Positions 1 to 7,530 are shown, counted from the stretch's first letter. The stretch: 64,000 bases of DNA from Streptomyces olivaceoviridis (GCF_014650115.1 NZ_BMUI01000009.1:124001-188000); one strand, 5' to 3'. Numbers and translations: made by a program. The notes: generated from the letters alone by a model not told the origin.

Positions 1-853
1 GATCGGCGCCGCCGCAGCCGCCCTGGGGCAGGCACACGACCGTCACTCCGGCCGCCGCGAGCTGGTCGGCGACGCGGGAGGCGGCCTCGGTGGGCAGGCG
101 CGCGAGACCGGCGCACGGTCCGATCGTCACGCCGGGGCGCAGGCCACCCGCCATGGCCGCGAGCCGGGAGAGCCGGGCCGGGTCGGCGGCGTCCGTGTGC
201 AGGTCCACCGGGCAGCCGTGTTCGGAGGCCACCTCCAGGACCGTCTCCACGTAGCCGGTGGGATCGGGGTCCAGGTCCGGGCAGCCGCCCACCACACAGG
301 CGCCCATCTTCACCGCGTCCCGCAGCATCGCGAGTCCGTCGGCCCCGGCCGCCCCGGTCAGCAGCCGTGGCATCGCCACCGCCGTCAGCTCCGCCAGCCC
401 CCGCAGCGACCGTCGCGCCTGCAAGACCGCGCCCAGTGCGCCGAGTCCCTGGACGTCGCCCACGCGCACGTGCGCGCGTACCGCCGTCGCGCCGTGCCCG
501 AGCTGGAGCAGGGCCGCCTCCGTGGCCCGGCGCTGGACGTCCTCGGGGGCGTACGACGCGGGGCCGGGGCGCTCGGCCGACAGGGCGGTGTCGCCGTGGG
601 CGTGCGGTTCGGCCGGTGCCGGCAGGAGCAGGTAGCCGCTCAGGTCCACACGCGTGGCGCTCGTCCGCGCCGGGCCCGGCGCGAGACTGCCGGTGGTGCC
701 CACGGCCTCGATGCGCCCGCCGCCCAGCCGTACGTCCACCGTGCGGCCGTCGGTGAGGCGCGCTCCGCAGAGCAGGAGCGCGGCCTGGTCGGACGGTCCG
801 GAGGACCCCGACGAGTTCGACGGCGGTTGCGGCTGCGGCTGGCTGTCGGGCAT
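1..853 (-). CDS. Amidohydrolase, cytosine deaminase-like (partial, 3' end outside window)
   Basis: The gene runs off the left edge, so only the N-terminal 284 codons are present. An N-terminal beta-sandwich-like stretch leads into the metal-binding HxH (H84 and H86, in EPHAHGDT), followed by GGCPDLDPDP and VDLHTD. This is the arrangement of cytosine deaminase and N-isopropylammelide hydrolase-type amidohydrolases that deaminate or hydrolyse ring amines using a divalent metal. The ATG at 853 has a GGAG four bases upstream. The first 20 residues are low-complexity (repeated QP, then SNSSGSSGPS) and are probably disordered. It is transcribed away from the tRNA-rpmG group. The substrate cannot be assigned without the C-terminal half. 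Confidence 0.75.
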   Translation of the reverse strand, partial: MPDSQPQPQPPSNSSGSSGPSDQAALLLCGARLTDGRTVDVRLGGGRIEAVGTTGSLAPGPARTSATRVDLSGYLLLPAPAEPHAHGDTALSAERPGPASYAPEDVQRRATEAALLQLGHGATAVRAHVRVGDVQGLGALGAVLQARRSLRGLAELTAVAMPRLLTGAAGADGLAMLRDAVKMGACVVGGCPDLDPDPTGYVETVLEVASEHGCPVDLHTDAADPARLSRLAAMAGGLRPGVTIGPCAGLARLPTEAASRVADQLAAAGVTVVCLPQGGCGGAD

Positions 854-1257
854 CGCGCTCCAGGGTGGGGCCGGGGGGCGGGCGGGCCGGCGTGGGGGAT
901 CGGGGCCGTCCACCGCCCCAAGATCACGCAGAGTGAGTCGAGCCTAGGGCGACGAGCCGCGCGGGACGCGCAGGAGCGCAATAGTCGTACCGGCGTGGCC
1001 CGCTCCAGAGGCGCACGCGTCGCCCACCCGCGAGCGGGCGGACCGGAGTACCGGTGGCGACGCCTCGCCGGGCCTCGGACACCCACGCGCGCGGGCGGGC
1101 CGCAGCCGCGCGACGGCGCCGCGCAGCAGGCGCCCACACGCCCGCACCCACGCGCGTGGCGGCGGTGATCGCGTCGCGCCTACCGGGCGCCTACCGGGGC
1201 TCAAGGGACTGCCGAGCGGGCTGTGGGGAGGGTTCCGGCGGGCGGCGGGATACGGAT
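854..1257. other. Intergenic GC-rich spacer
   Basis: I see no gene in this stretch between the divergent amidohydrolase and thrT. Open frames here lack start signals and look like GC-bias artefacts. Two similar GC-rich motifs, CACCCACGCGCGCGG near 1078 and CACCCACGCGCGTGG near 1144, form an imperfect direct repeat of unknown meaning. Confidence 0.5.
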
Positions 1258-1287
1258 TTGGGTGAACGGCGGCGGACCGTGTAATGT
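1258..1287 (+). promoter_or_regulatory. Candidate promoter for thrT-metT-rpmG
   Basis: TTGGGT and TAATGT are separated by 18 bp, a good match to a streptomycete vegetative sigma (HrdB-type) promoter. The -10 lies 11 bp before the first base of tRNA-Thr. This is read by eye only. Confidence 0.6.
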
Positions 1288-1298
1288 CTTCATCGCTC

Positions 1299-1371
1299 GC
1301 CCCAATAGCTCAGTCGGCAGAGCGTCTCCATGGTAAGGAGAAGGTCTACGGTTCGATTCCGTATTGGGGCT
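1299..1371 (+). tRNA. tRNA-Thr (GGT)
   Basis: This is a 73-nt cloverleaf. The acceptor stem GCCCCAA pairs with TTGGGGC, the D-arm reads AGCTCAGTCGGCAGAGC, the anticodon stem is TCTCC/GGAGA and the loop ATGGTAA gives anticodon GGT. The T-loop is GTTCGATTC. The 3' CCA is not encoded. It is followed 46 bp later by tRNA-Met and probably shares its transcript. Confidence 0.95.
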
Positions 1372-1417
1372 CTGGTGTGAGAGGTTCCCGTCGCGAGGCG
1401 GGACCCGATCACATCAA

Positions 1418-1490
1418 AGCGGTGTAGCTCAGTCGGTAGAGCAAGCGGCTCATAATCGCTGTGTCACCGGTTCAAGTCCGGTCACCGCTA
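1418..1490 (+). tRNA. tRNA-Met (CAT), elongator type
   Basis: This is a 73-nt cloverleaf with acceptor AGCGGTG paired to CACCGCT and discriminator A. The anticodon loop CTCATAA gives CAT. The paired first base pair (A-T) and the lack of three consecutive G-C pairs in the anticodon stem argue for the elongator rather than the initiator tRNA. The CCA end is not encoded. It stands between thrT and rpmG, as in other actinobacteria. Confidence 0.93.
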
Positions 1491-1495
1491 CTGAC

Positions 1496-1540
1496 AGTAG
1501 CCGATTGCGGGGTCGGTCCTTCGATCGGCTACTCTTTCTT
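1496..1540 (+). terminator. Hairpin after metT, before rpmG
   Basis: A perfect 10-bp stem (AGTAGCCGAT with ATCGGCTACT) is followed by a pyrimidine-rich CTTTCTT tract. It may terminate or attenuate transcription between the tRNAs and rpmG, or mark the tRNA 3' processing boundary. Confidence 0.6.
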
Positions 1541-1580
1541 GCGTTAAACCAGTCCATCCGTTCGTCATAGGAGCACTCAC

Positions 1581-1745
1581 GTGGCTGCCACCGACGTCCG
1601 CCCGAAGATCACGCTGGCCTGCGTGGAGTGCAAGGAGCGGAACTACATCACCAAGAAGAACCGGCGTAACAACCCGGACCGTCTTGAGATGAAGAAGCAC
1701 TGCCCGCGTTGCAACGCGCACACCGCGCACCGCGAGACGCGATAA
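1581..1745 (+). CDS. rpmG: 50S ribosomal protein L33
   Basis: The 54-residue basic protein is the usual L33 length and belongs to the large ribosomal subunit near the E site. It starts with GTG at 1581, preceded by AGGAGCAC. Two CxxC pairs (CVEC near residue 15 and CPRC near residue 42) make this the zinc-ribbon (C+) form. Streptomycetes often carry a second, cysteine-free L33 induced on zinc starvation, so this copy should be the zinc-replete version. It sits directly downstream of thrT and metT and upstream of two hotdog-fold genes, the same order as rpmG2 in Mycobacterium tuberculosis. Confidence 0.95.
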   Translation: MAATDVRPKITLACVECKERNYITKKNRRNNPDRLEMKKHCPRCNAHTAHRETR

Positions 1746-1916
1746 ACAGGCTCGTCCGTGAGGCCGTCCCCTTCCGAGGGGGCGGCCTCACGGCGTTTCA
1801 CCGGCTCGGCACCCAGCCCGCCGTGCCCGCCCGCCGCGCCGCCCCCGTGCGCGTTCCGCGGCCGGTTTCCCGCTAATTTGGGGCCAGCCACAGCAGACAT
1901 CAGGAGGTGCCGGGCC

Positions 1917-2369
1917 ATGGCGCTCGACCAGTCCTTCGTGGGACGGACCTACCCGCCCACCGCGCCCTATGAGGTGGGCCGGGAGAAGATCCGCGAGTTC
2001 GCCGAGGCGGTGGGCGAGACCAACCCGGTGTACACGGACCCCGAGGCCGCCAAGGCATTCGGCTACTCCGATGTGATCGCCCCGCCGACCTTCGTGTTCT
2101 CCATCACGTTCCGCGCCGCCGCCCAGGTCGTCGAGGACCCGCAGCTGGGGCTCGACTACAGCCGCGTGGTGCACGGCGACCAGAAGTTCGCCTACGTCCG
2201 CCCGGTGCGCGCCGGCGACCGGCTCACGGTCACCTCCACGATCGAGGCGATCAAGTCCCTCGCGGGCAACGACGTCCTGGACATCCGCGGTGAGGTGCAC
2301 GACGAGGCCGGCGAGCACGTCGTGACCGCCTGGACCAAGCTCGTGGCCCGCGCGGCCGAGGAGGCGTGA
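1917..2369 (+). CDS. FAS1-like/MaoC hotdog dehydratase subunit, HadA-like
   Basis: The 150-residue protein has a single hotdog fold of the FAS1-like dehydratase type (REFAEAVGETNPVYTDPEAAKAFGYSDVIAPPTF near residues 25-60). The catalytic Asp/His dyad of MaoC hydratases is not evident, as expected for the non-catalytic, acyl-chain-binding HadA partner of a (3R)-hydroxyacyl-ACP dehydratase heterodimer. The ATG at 1917 was chosen because a strong AGGAGG sits at 1902; a longer in-frame extension upstream lacks such a site. Seven bases separate it from the catalytic partner gene, so the two are probably cotranslated. Streptomyces makes no mycolic acids, so the acyl substrate is an open question. 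Confidence 0.85.
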   Translation: MALDQSFVGRTYPPTAPYEVGREKIREFAEAVGETNPVYTDPEAAKAFGYSDVIAPPTFVFSITFRAAAQVVEDPQLGLDYSRVVHGDQKFAYVRPVRAGDRLTVTSTIEAIKSLAGNDVLDIRGEVHDEAGEHVVTAWTKLVARAAEEA

Positions 2370-2376
2370 GAACCCG

Positions 2377-2805
2377 ATGACGGCGAAGATCGCCTACGAC
2401 GAGATCGAGGTCGGCACCGTGCTGCCGGCGCAGACCTTCCCCGTGACCCGCGCCACGCTCGTGCGCTACGCGGGCGCCTCCGGGGACTTCAACCCGATCC
2501 ACTGGAACGAGAAGTTCGCCAAGGAGGTGGGCCTGCCGGACGTCATCGCGCACGGCATGTTCACCATGGCCGAGGCGATCCGCGTGGTCACCGACTGGGT
2601 CGGTGACCCGGGTGCGGTCGTGGAGTACGGCGTCCGCTTCACCAAGCCCGTCGTCGTCCCCAACGACGACCAGGGCGCCCTGATCGAGGTCAGCGGCAAG
2701 ATCGGGGCCAAGCTGGACGACAACACCGTACGGGTGGACCTGACGGCGATGAGCGCCGGCCAGAAGGTGCTGGGCATGTCCCGGGCGGTCGTACGGCTCG
2801 CCTGA
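2377..2805 (+). CDS. MaoC-family (R)-hydratase/dehydratase, HadB-like
   Basis: The 142-residue hotdog protein carries the hydratase-2 signature ASGDFNPIH, giving the catalytic dyad D37 and H42. Family knowledge says such enzymes dehydrate (3R)-hydroxyacyl thioesters on ACP or CoA. The next segment, LPDVIAHGMFTMA, is the usual continuation. It lies immediately after the HadA-like gene, so a heterodimer is likely. A hadC homologue, present next in mycobacteria, is absent; a TetR gene follows instead. A terminator-like hairpin stands 19 bp past the stop. Confidence 0.88.
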   Translation: MTAKIAYDEIEVGTVLPAQTFPVTRATLVRYAGASGDFNPIHWNEKFAKEVGLPDVIAHGMFTMAEAIRVVTDWVGDPGAVVEYGVRFTKPVVVPNDDQGALIEVSGKIGAKLDDNTVRVDLTAMSAGQKVLGMSRAVVRLA

Positions 2806-2824
2806 CGACCCGAAGCGATGCGTA

Positions 2825-2857
2825 TAAGGGGCGTCCTCCTTGGCGGGGCGCCCCTTA
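2825..2857 (+). terminator. Rho-independent-like hairpin after the hadAB-like pair
   Basis: A 9-bp stem, TAAGGGGCG paired with CGCCCCTTA, closes a 15-nt loop. There is no long T-run, which is common for streptomycete terminators. Confidence 0.6.
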
Positions 2858-2916
2858 CGTATGCGCGGGGTGCCCTTGCGCACGCCGTTCCTCACGCACA
2901 GCCCCGCCTTGACGAA

Positions 2917-2936
2917 GTTAGTGATTGAGTACTAAC
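2917..2936. promoter_or_regulatory. TetR operator copy 1 (GTTAGT-N8-ACTAAC)
   Basis: GTTAGT at 2917-2922 and its complement ACTAAC at 2931-2936 are separated by 8 bp, and a flanking A and T extend the symmetry to 22 bp. The site ends 9 bp before the regulator's ATG, ideally placed for autorepression. An identically spaced copy with the same half-sites lies upstream of the MFS gene at 3560-3579. Confidence 0.8.
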
Positions 2937-2945
2937 TTTCCCCTC

Positions 2946-3515
2946 ATGCCCAGGATGAGCGCAGAGGAGCGACGCGAGAGCGTCATCCGCGCGGCGACCG
3001 CCGAGTTCGCGCGCGGCGGGTACCACGGCACCTCCACGGAGGCCATCGCCAGGCGGGTCGGTGTCTCGCAGCCGTACCTCTTCCGGCTCTTCCCGGGCAA
3101 GAAGGCGATTTTCCTGGCGGCGGCCGAACGCTGCGTGGACGACACCATCCGGACCTTCGAGGGGGCCTCGGAGGGGCTGCGGGGCGAGGAGGCCCTGCAC
3201 GCCATGGCGAACGCGTACACCAAGGTCATCGCGGAGCGGCCCGAGTGGCTGATGATGCAGATGCAGATGTACATCGCCGTGGCCGCCGCGGAGCAGGAAG
3301 GTGACCGGGAGTTCGGCGAGAGCGTACGGGCCGGCTGGATGCGGCTATGGGACACCGTGCGGCTCGCGCTCGGCGCGGACGTCGACGAGACGACCTCCTT
3401 CCTGGCTCACGGGATGCTCATCAACTGCCTGGTGGCCATGGGGTTTCCGCCCGAGCACCGGGTGTGGGAGGGGCTCTATCCGTCGGCCCGGGTCACGGGT
3501 CGCCTGGAGGTGTAG
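2946..3515 (+). CDS. TetR-family repressor of the adjacent MFS exporter
   Basis: The 189-residue protein has an N-terminal TetR helix-turn-helix (residues about 12-55: AATAEFARGGYHGTSTEAIARRVGVSQPYLFRLFPGK, read in parts) and a helical ligand-binding C-terminus. The ATG at 2946 is preferred over an upstream TTG at 2925 because the latter lies inside the palindromic operator; an ATG at 2955 is also possible. The same operator recurs before the downstream exporter gene, so the natural reading is a drug-responsive repressor that controls itself and the pump. The inducing ligand is unknown. Confidence 0.9.
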   Translation: MPRMSAEERRESVIRAATAEFARGGYHGTSTEAIARRVGVSQPYLFRLFPGKKAIFLAAAERCVDDTIRTFEGASEGLRGEEALHAMANAYTKVIAERPEWLMMQMQMYIAVAAAEQEGDREFGESVRAGWMRLWDTVRLALGADVDETTSFLAHGMLINCLVAMGFPPEHRVWEGLYPSARVTGRLEV

Positions 3516-3559
3516 GGCCGGGCCCTGTCGCCTGGGCGGGCATTGGCATGCCCAAGAAA

Positions 3560-3579
3560 GTTAGTCAGCAATAACTAAC
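3560..3579. promoter_or_regulatory. TetR operator copy 2 upstream of MFS gene
   Basis: This repeats GTTAGT-N8-ACTAAC with the same flanking A and T as the first copy but a different 8-bp centre. It ends 20 bp before the MFS start codon, so bound repressor would block the promoter or early elongation. Confidence 0.8.
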
Positions 3580-3598
3580 TAAGTTCCCTGGGGGAGCG

Positions 3599-5050
3599 AT
3601 GGCACAGCAGACAGCACCACCCGGCGCCACCCCGTCGCGCGCGAGCGCGGTATGGGCCCTCGTCATCACGAGCGTCGCCGGATTCATGGCGTCCCTGGAC
3701 AACCTCGTCGTCACCACCGCCCTGCCCTCCATCCGCGAGGACCTCGGCGGGGCGCTGGACGACCTGGAGTGGACCGTGAGCGCGTACACGCTCACCTTCG
3801 CCGTCCTGCTGATGTTCGGCGCCGCGCTCGGCGACCGCTTCGGACGCCGGCGGATGTTCATCGCCGGACTCGCCGTCTTCACCGGCGCGTCCGCCGCCGC
3901 GGCCATGGCGCCCGGCATCGACTCCCTGATCGCCGCCCGCGCGGTGCAGGGCGTCGGCGCGGCCGTGATGCTGCCGCTCACGCTGACCCTGCTCACGGCG
4001 GCCGTGCCCGCGGCCAGGCGCGGGACGGTGTACGGCATCTGGGGCGCCGTGAACGGACTGGCCGTCGCCTCCGGGCCGCTGATCGGCGGCAGCCTCACCG
4101 AGCACGTCTCCTGGCACTGGATCTTCTGGCTGAACGTCCCCCTGGGCCTCGCCGCGCTGCCGCTCGCCCGGCTGCGCCTGGCCGAGTCCCACGGCACCGG
4201 CGCCCGTCTCGACCTTCCCGGCACGCTCCTCGCCAGCGGCGGGCTCTTCGGGATCGTGTACGGCCTGGTCCGCGGGCCCGCCGACGGCTGGACCGACTCC
4301 GTGGTGCTGACCGCGCTCGGCGCGGGCGGGGCGCTGCTCGCGGGCTTCGTCGGCTACAGCTCCCGCGCGGCGCACCCGATGCTGCCCATGCGGCTGTTCC
4401 GTTCCCGGGCCTTCTCCGGGATCAACGCGGCCAGCCTGCTGATGTTCGTCGGCATGTTCGGATCGATCTTCCTGCTCAGCCAGTACATGCAGGGCGTCCT
4501 CGGCTACTCGCCCACCGAGGCGGGACTGAGGATGCTGCCGTGGACCGGCATGCCGATGCTCGTCGCGCCCGTCGCCGGGCTCCTCTCCGACCGGATCGGC
4601 GGCCGGCCGGTCGTCGCCGCGGGCCTGTTCCTCCAGGCCGCCGGGCTCGGCTACATGTCCTGGGTGGTCACCACGGACGCCTCCTACGCCGTCCAGCTGC
4701 CCGGTCTCATCGTCAGCGGCGTCGGCATGGCCCTGTACTTCGCGCCGGCCGCCAGCCTGGTCATGGCCAGCGTCCGCCCGCAGGAGCAGGGGATCGCCTC
4801 CGGCGCGAACAACGCGCTGCGCGAGGTGGGCGGCGCGCTCGGCATCGCGGTGATGTCTTCGATCTTCTCCGCGCGGGGCGGTTACGAGTCCGCGCAGAGC
4901 TTCGTGGACGGTCTGCGGCCGGCCCTGGTCACCGGCTCCGCGGTGGTCGTCCTCGCCGCGGTCGCGGCCCTGGCGATCCCCGGCCGCGCCCGCGCCGTCC
5001 TCGAGGCCGGGGAGGCGCCCGCGCCGGTCCTCGAAACCGCCGCCCGCTGA
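3599..5050 (+). CDS. MFS drug efflux transporter, DHA2 (EmrB/QacA) type
   Basis: The 483-residue integral membrane protein has about 14 predicted membrane spans. Family motifs are clear: DNLVVTTALPSI in the first span, motif A as GDRFGRRRMF after span 2, and the antiporter motif C region PLIGGSLTEHVSWHWIFWLNVPLG spread over span 5. Such proteins export hydrophobic or cationic compounds using the proton gradient. GGGGGAG precedes the ATG at 3599. The gene is preceded by the second TetR operator and followed 28 bp later by a small gene, and the pair ends at a strong terminator. The substrate is not predictable. Confidence 0.92.
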   Translation: MAQQTAPPGATPSRASAVWALVITSVAGFMASLDNLVVTTALPSIREDLGGALDDLEWTVSAYTLTFAVLLMFGAALGDRFGRRRMFIAGLAVFTGASAAAAMAPGIDSLIAARAVQGVGAAVMLPLTLTLLTAAVPAARRGTVYGIWGAVNGLAVASGPLIGGSLTEHVSWHWIFWLNVPLGLAALPLARLRLAESHGTGARLDLPGTLLASGGLFGIVYGLVRGPADGWTDSVVLTALGAGGALLAGFVGYSSRAAHPMLPMRLFRSRAFSGINAASLLMFVGMFGSIFLLSQYMQGVLGYSPTEAGLRMLPWTGMPMLVAPVAGLLSDRIGGRPVVAAGLFLQAAGLGYMSWVVTTDASYAVQLPGLIVSGVGMALYFAPAASLVMASVRPQEQGIASGANNALREVGGALGIAVMSSIFSARGGYESAQSFVDGLRPALVTGSAVVVLAAVAALAIPGRARAVLEAGEAPAPVLETAAR

Positions 5051-5078
5051 CCCGCCACTCCCGCGCAAGGAGCCCGCG

Positions 5079-5459
5079 ATGCCCACGCTCCCCTGGACCG
5101 TGCCGAACTCCCCGCCGGCCGGCGCCGAGGCGCACGTGTCCGCCTCGCGCTTCGTGACCCGCACCCTGTGGGGCGCCCTCCGCTCCCTCGTCCGCACACC
5201 GGCCGTCCGGCGGCAGGCCGACCGTGCGCCCGGCGCCTGCGGGGCCACCCTCAGGGCGCAGCCCCTGCGGCGGACCTCCTGGACCCTGTCCGCCGGGGAG
5301 TCGGCCGCCGCGCTCAAGGAGTTCGCCCGCTCCGGAGCCCACCGGCCGACGTCCCGGGCCCTGGCGGACCGGATGCGGGACGTCCGGTGCGCCACGTGGC
5401 AGGCCTCCGCCGGTGCACTCCCCATGAGCTGGGAGGAAGCGACGCGGCGACTGACGTAG
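5079..5459 (+). CDS. Small DUF3291/monooxygenase-like protein
   Basis: The 126-residue soluble protein opens with PWTVPNSPPAG and contains ASRFVTRTL, RRTSWTLSAGESAAALKEFA and PMSWEEATRRL. These resemble small ferredoxin-fold DUF3291 or spheroidene-monooxygenase-like proteins annotated widely in Streptomyces, but the assignment is from memory and should be tested. It begins 28 bp after the exporter with AAGGAG upstream of the ATG, so it is probably in the same TetR-controlled transcript. A modifying or detoxifying role alongside efflux would fit but is inference. Confidence 0.65.
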   Translation: MPTLPWTVPNSPPAGAEAHVSASRFVTRTLWGALRSLVRTPAVRRQADRAPGACGATLRAQPLRRTSWTLSAGESAAALKEFARSGAHRPTSRALADRMRDVRCATWQASAGALPMSWEEATRRLT

Positions 5460-5475
5460 CCGCCGGGACGGCACC

Positions 5476-5535
5476 GCACGCGCGCGTGGACCCGCGGCCC
5501 GCAGGGAGGTCCGCGCGCGCGTGCCTGCTGTTTTC
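5476..5535 (+). terminator. Strong terminator of the TetR-MFS operon
   Basis: A 17-bp stem (5476-5492 with 5508-5524, one G-T wobble) is followed by CTGCTGTTTTC. It is among the best intrinsic terminators in the window. Confidence 0.8.
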
Positions 5536-5644
5536 GGGCACGGCGACGCGTGTGCACACGGCGGCGGAGCGGGGGAGGGACCGGCACGCGCGCGTGCCGC
5601 GTTCCCCGCCCTCCTGCCGGCGCGGCCCCCGTTGACCCGTCTCG

Positions 5645-5650
5645 TAGTCT
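5645..5650 (+). promoter_or_regulatory. -10 element suggesting leaderless murB
   Basis: TAGTCT ends exactly 7 bp before the murB GTG, which puts the transcription start on the initiation codon. No ribosome-binding site is visible, consistent with a leaderless mRNA. No convincing -35 is seen at 17-18 bp. Confidence 0.45.
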
Positions 5651-5657
5651 TGGGCCC

Positions 5658-6713
5658 GTGCAGGTACTCCACGACGCCCCCCTTGCCCCGCTGACCACCT
5701 TCCGGCTGGGTGGTCCCGCGACGCGGCTGGTGACCGCCGCCACCGACGCCGAGGTGATCGCCGCCGTCCGAGAGGCCGACGACAGCGGCACCCCGCTGCT
5801 GGTCATCGGCGGCGGATCGAACCTGGTGATCGGCGACAAGGGCTTCGACGGCACCGCACTGCGCATCGCCACGCGCGGGGTCGAACTGCGCGGCACCACC
5901 CTGGAGCTCGCGGCCGGCGAGGTGTGGACCGACGCCGTCGCCCGCACCGTGGAGGCCGGGCTCGCCGGGATCGAGTGCCTGGCCGGCATCCCCGGCTCCG
6001 CGGGCGCCACGCCGATCCAGAACGTGGGCGCCTACGGCCAGGAGGTCTCCTCGACGATCACCGAGGTGATCGCCTACGACCGGCGGGCCGGCGAGACCGT
6101 CACGCTGACGAACGAGGAGTGTGCCTTCTCGTACCGCCACAGCCGCTTCAAGGCCGACCCCGAGCGCCACGTCGTGCTCCGGGTGCGCTTCGAGCTGGAG
6201 GACGCGGGCGGGCTGTCCGCGCCGGTCAAGTACGCCGAGACGGCCCGGGCCCTCGGTGTGGAGCCCGGGGACCGGGTGCCGCTGGCCGACGCCCGGGAGA
6301 CCGTGCTGAAGCTGCGCGCCGGCAAGGGCATGGTCCTCGACCCCGAGGACCACGACACCTGGTCGGCCGGCTCCTTCTTCACCAACCCGGTCCTCATCGA
6401 CCAGCAGTTCGCCGCGTTCCGCGCGCGCGTGCGCGAACGGCTGGGCGAGGACGTCGAGCCGCCCGCCTACCCGGCGGGGGAGGGCCGTACGAAGACCTCC
6501 GCGGCCTGGCTGATCGACAAGGCGGGCTTCACCAAGGGCTACGGCACCGGCCCCGCCCGCATCTCCACCAAGCACACCCTGGCGCTCACCAACCGGGGCG
6601 GCGCCACCACGGAGGACCTGCTCGCCCTGGCCCGCGAGGTGGTCGCCGGCGTCCGCGAGACGTTCGGGGTCACCCTGGTCAACGAGCCGGTGACCGTCGG
6701 CGTCAGCCTCTAG
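5658..6713 (+). CDS. murB: UDP-N-acetylenolpyruvoylglucosamine reductase
   Basis: The 351-residue flavoenzyme carries out the second committed step of peptidoglycan precursor synthesis, reducing UDP-GlcNAc-enolpyruvate to UDP-MurNAc with NADPH in the cytoplasm. FAD-binding signatures are LLVIGGGSNLVIGD and GIPGSAGATPIQNVGAYGQE. The catalytic serine motif GSFFTNP and C-terminal NEPVTVGV are also present, in the type I MurB arrangement. The GTG at 5658 starts at the conserved LTTFRLGG region; a 36-codon upstream extension is Arg-rich and non-homologous. It is transcribed alone, toward a convergent oxidoreductase gene. Confidence 0.95.
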   Translation: MQVLHDAPLAPLTTFRLGGPATRLVTAATDAEVIAAVREADDSGTPLLVIGGGSNLVIGDKGFDGTALRIATRGVELRGTTLELAAGEVWTDAVARTVEAGLAGIECLAGIPGSAGATPIQNVGAYGQEVSSTITEVIAYDRRAGETVTLTNEECAFSYRHSRFKADPERHVVLRVRFELEDAGGLSAPVKYAETARALGVEPGDRVPLADARETVLKLRAGKGMVLDPEDHDTWSAGSFFTNPVLIDQQFAAFRARVRERLGEDVEPPAYPAGEGRTKTSAAWLIDKAGFTKGYGTGPARISTKHTLALTNRGGATTEDLLALAREVVAGVRETFGVTLVNEPVTVGVSL

Positions 6714-6746
6714 GAGCGGGGTTCCGAGAGGCTCTGTGGGCGGCTC

Positions 6747-6772
6747 CGGGAGCCTTCGGGGAGTGGCTCCCG
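6747..6772. terminator. Bidirectional hairpin between convergent genes
   Basis: CGGGAGCC and GGCTCCCG form a perfect 8-bp stem in the 71-bp gap between murB and the oppositely oriented oxidoreductase gene. It could stop both transcripts. Confidence 0.55.
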
Positions 6773-6784
6773 AACAGCGCGGGC

Positions 6785-7417
6785 TCAGTAGGCCACCCCG
6801 ACCCCCTGCTTCAGGGTCTCCCTCGCGTCGATCATCGACAGCATCGCGTGCGCGACGTCCGCGCGCGCGATGAAGCGGCCCCGGGGCGGGAAGCCGCCGA
6901 CGACGGTGCGGTAGCGGCCGGTGAGCGGCTTGTCCTGGAGCCGGGGCGGCCGTACGGACGTCCAGTCGGTGCCGCTGCGGGCCAGCTCGGCCTCCATTTC
7001 GCGCAGGTCGGCGTAGACGTCCTTGAGGATCGCCGACACCAGGTGCCGCACCCCTCGGTCCAGGGGGCCGTCGTGTGCCGGGGCGGGGCCGACCGGCGCG
7101 GCGCTCACCACCAGCAGCCGGCGTACGCCCTCCGCCTCCATGGCGGCCAGGACCGTACGGGCCAGCCGGGTGGCCACCCCGGCGTCCTTGCGGCTGCGCG
7201 CGCCCAGGCCCGACAGGACGGCGTCCCGGCCCCGTACGGCGGGTCGCAGCTCCTCAGGGCCGGTCAGGCCGCTGCGGACGACCTCCAGGCGGTCACCGGT
7301 GACGGCGAGCCGGGCCGGGTCCCGTACGACCGCGGTGACCTCGTGACCGGCGTTCAGGGCCTGGCCGACCAGCTCCCGGCCGATCCCTCCCGTGGCGCCG
7401 AAGACAGTGAGCTTCAT
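6785..7417 (-). CDS. NAD(P)-binding atypical SDR/NmrA-like protein
   Basis: The 210-residue protein starts with a Rossmann dinucleotide motif, MKLTVFGATGGIGREL (GxxGxxG), followed by VTAVVRDPARL and LLVVSAAPVG. This is typical of NAD(P)-binding atypical short-chain dehydrogenases of the NmrA/YesF-like group. No YxxxK catalytic pair is seen, so it may be a sensor or an isomerase rather than a dehydrogenase. The ATG at 7417 begins at the Rossmann strand; an upstream start would add 16 poorly conserved residues. It is divergent from a TetR gene, and a palindrome lies between them, so it is probably the regulated target. Confidence 0.85.
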   Translation of the reverse strand: MKLTVFGATGGIGRELVGQALNAGHEVTAVVRDPARLAVTGDRLEVVRSGLTGPEELRPAVRGRDAVLSGLGARSRKDAGVATRLARTVLAAMEAEGVRRLLVVSAAPVGPAPAHDGPLDRGVRHLVSAILKDVYADLREMEAELARSGTDWTSVRPPRLQDKPLTGRYRTVVGGFPPRGRFIARADVAHAMLSMIDARETLKQGVGVAY

Positions 7418-7452
7418 GGTGACGTCAGATCCCCTCGTCCGCGGACGTGGTG

Positions 7453-7470
7453 GGTGAGTGCTCACTCACC
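7453..7470. promoter_or_regulatory. Palindromic operator for the second TetR gene
   Basis: GGTGAGTG-CT-CACTCACC is an 18-bp inverted repeat in the intergenic region of the divergent oxidoreductase and TetR genes. A degenerate second site with the same GGTG...CACC frame lies at 7485-7504. Placement between divergent starts suggests control of both. Confidence 0.65.
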
Positions 7471-7484
7471 ACCTGCTGCCTCTA

Positions 7485-7504
7485 GGGTGGGTAAACACTC
7501 ACCC
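7485..7504. promoter_or_regulatory. Secondary, degenerate TetR half-palindrome
   Basis: GGGTGGGTAA and ACACTCACCC match as inverted halves at 7 of 10 positions. It resembles the stronger site 15 bp upstream and ends 26 bp before the regulator's start codon. Confidence 0.4.
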
Positions 7505-7530
7505 GCCCGTCAAGCCCCGATCGGAGCCCC

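Noticed and set aside
2925..2945. Upstream TTG start for the first TetR gene
   Set aside because: It would place the N-terminus inside the palindromic operator and has no ribosome-binding site. ATG 2946 is better.
3575..6010. An 811-codon minus-strand frame across the MFS gene and murB
   Set aside because: It spans three genuine plus-strand genes and a terminator, and its composition is Arg/Gly/Ala noise.
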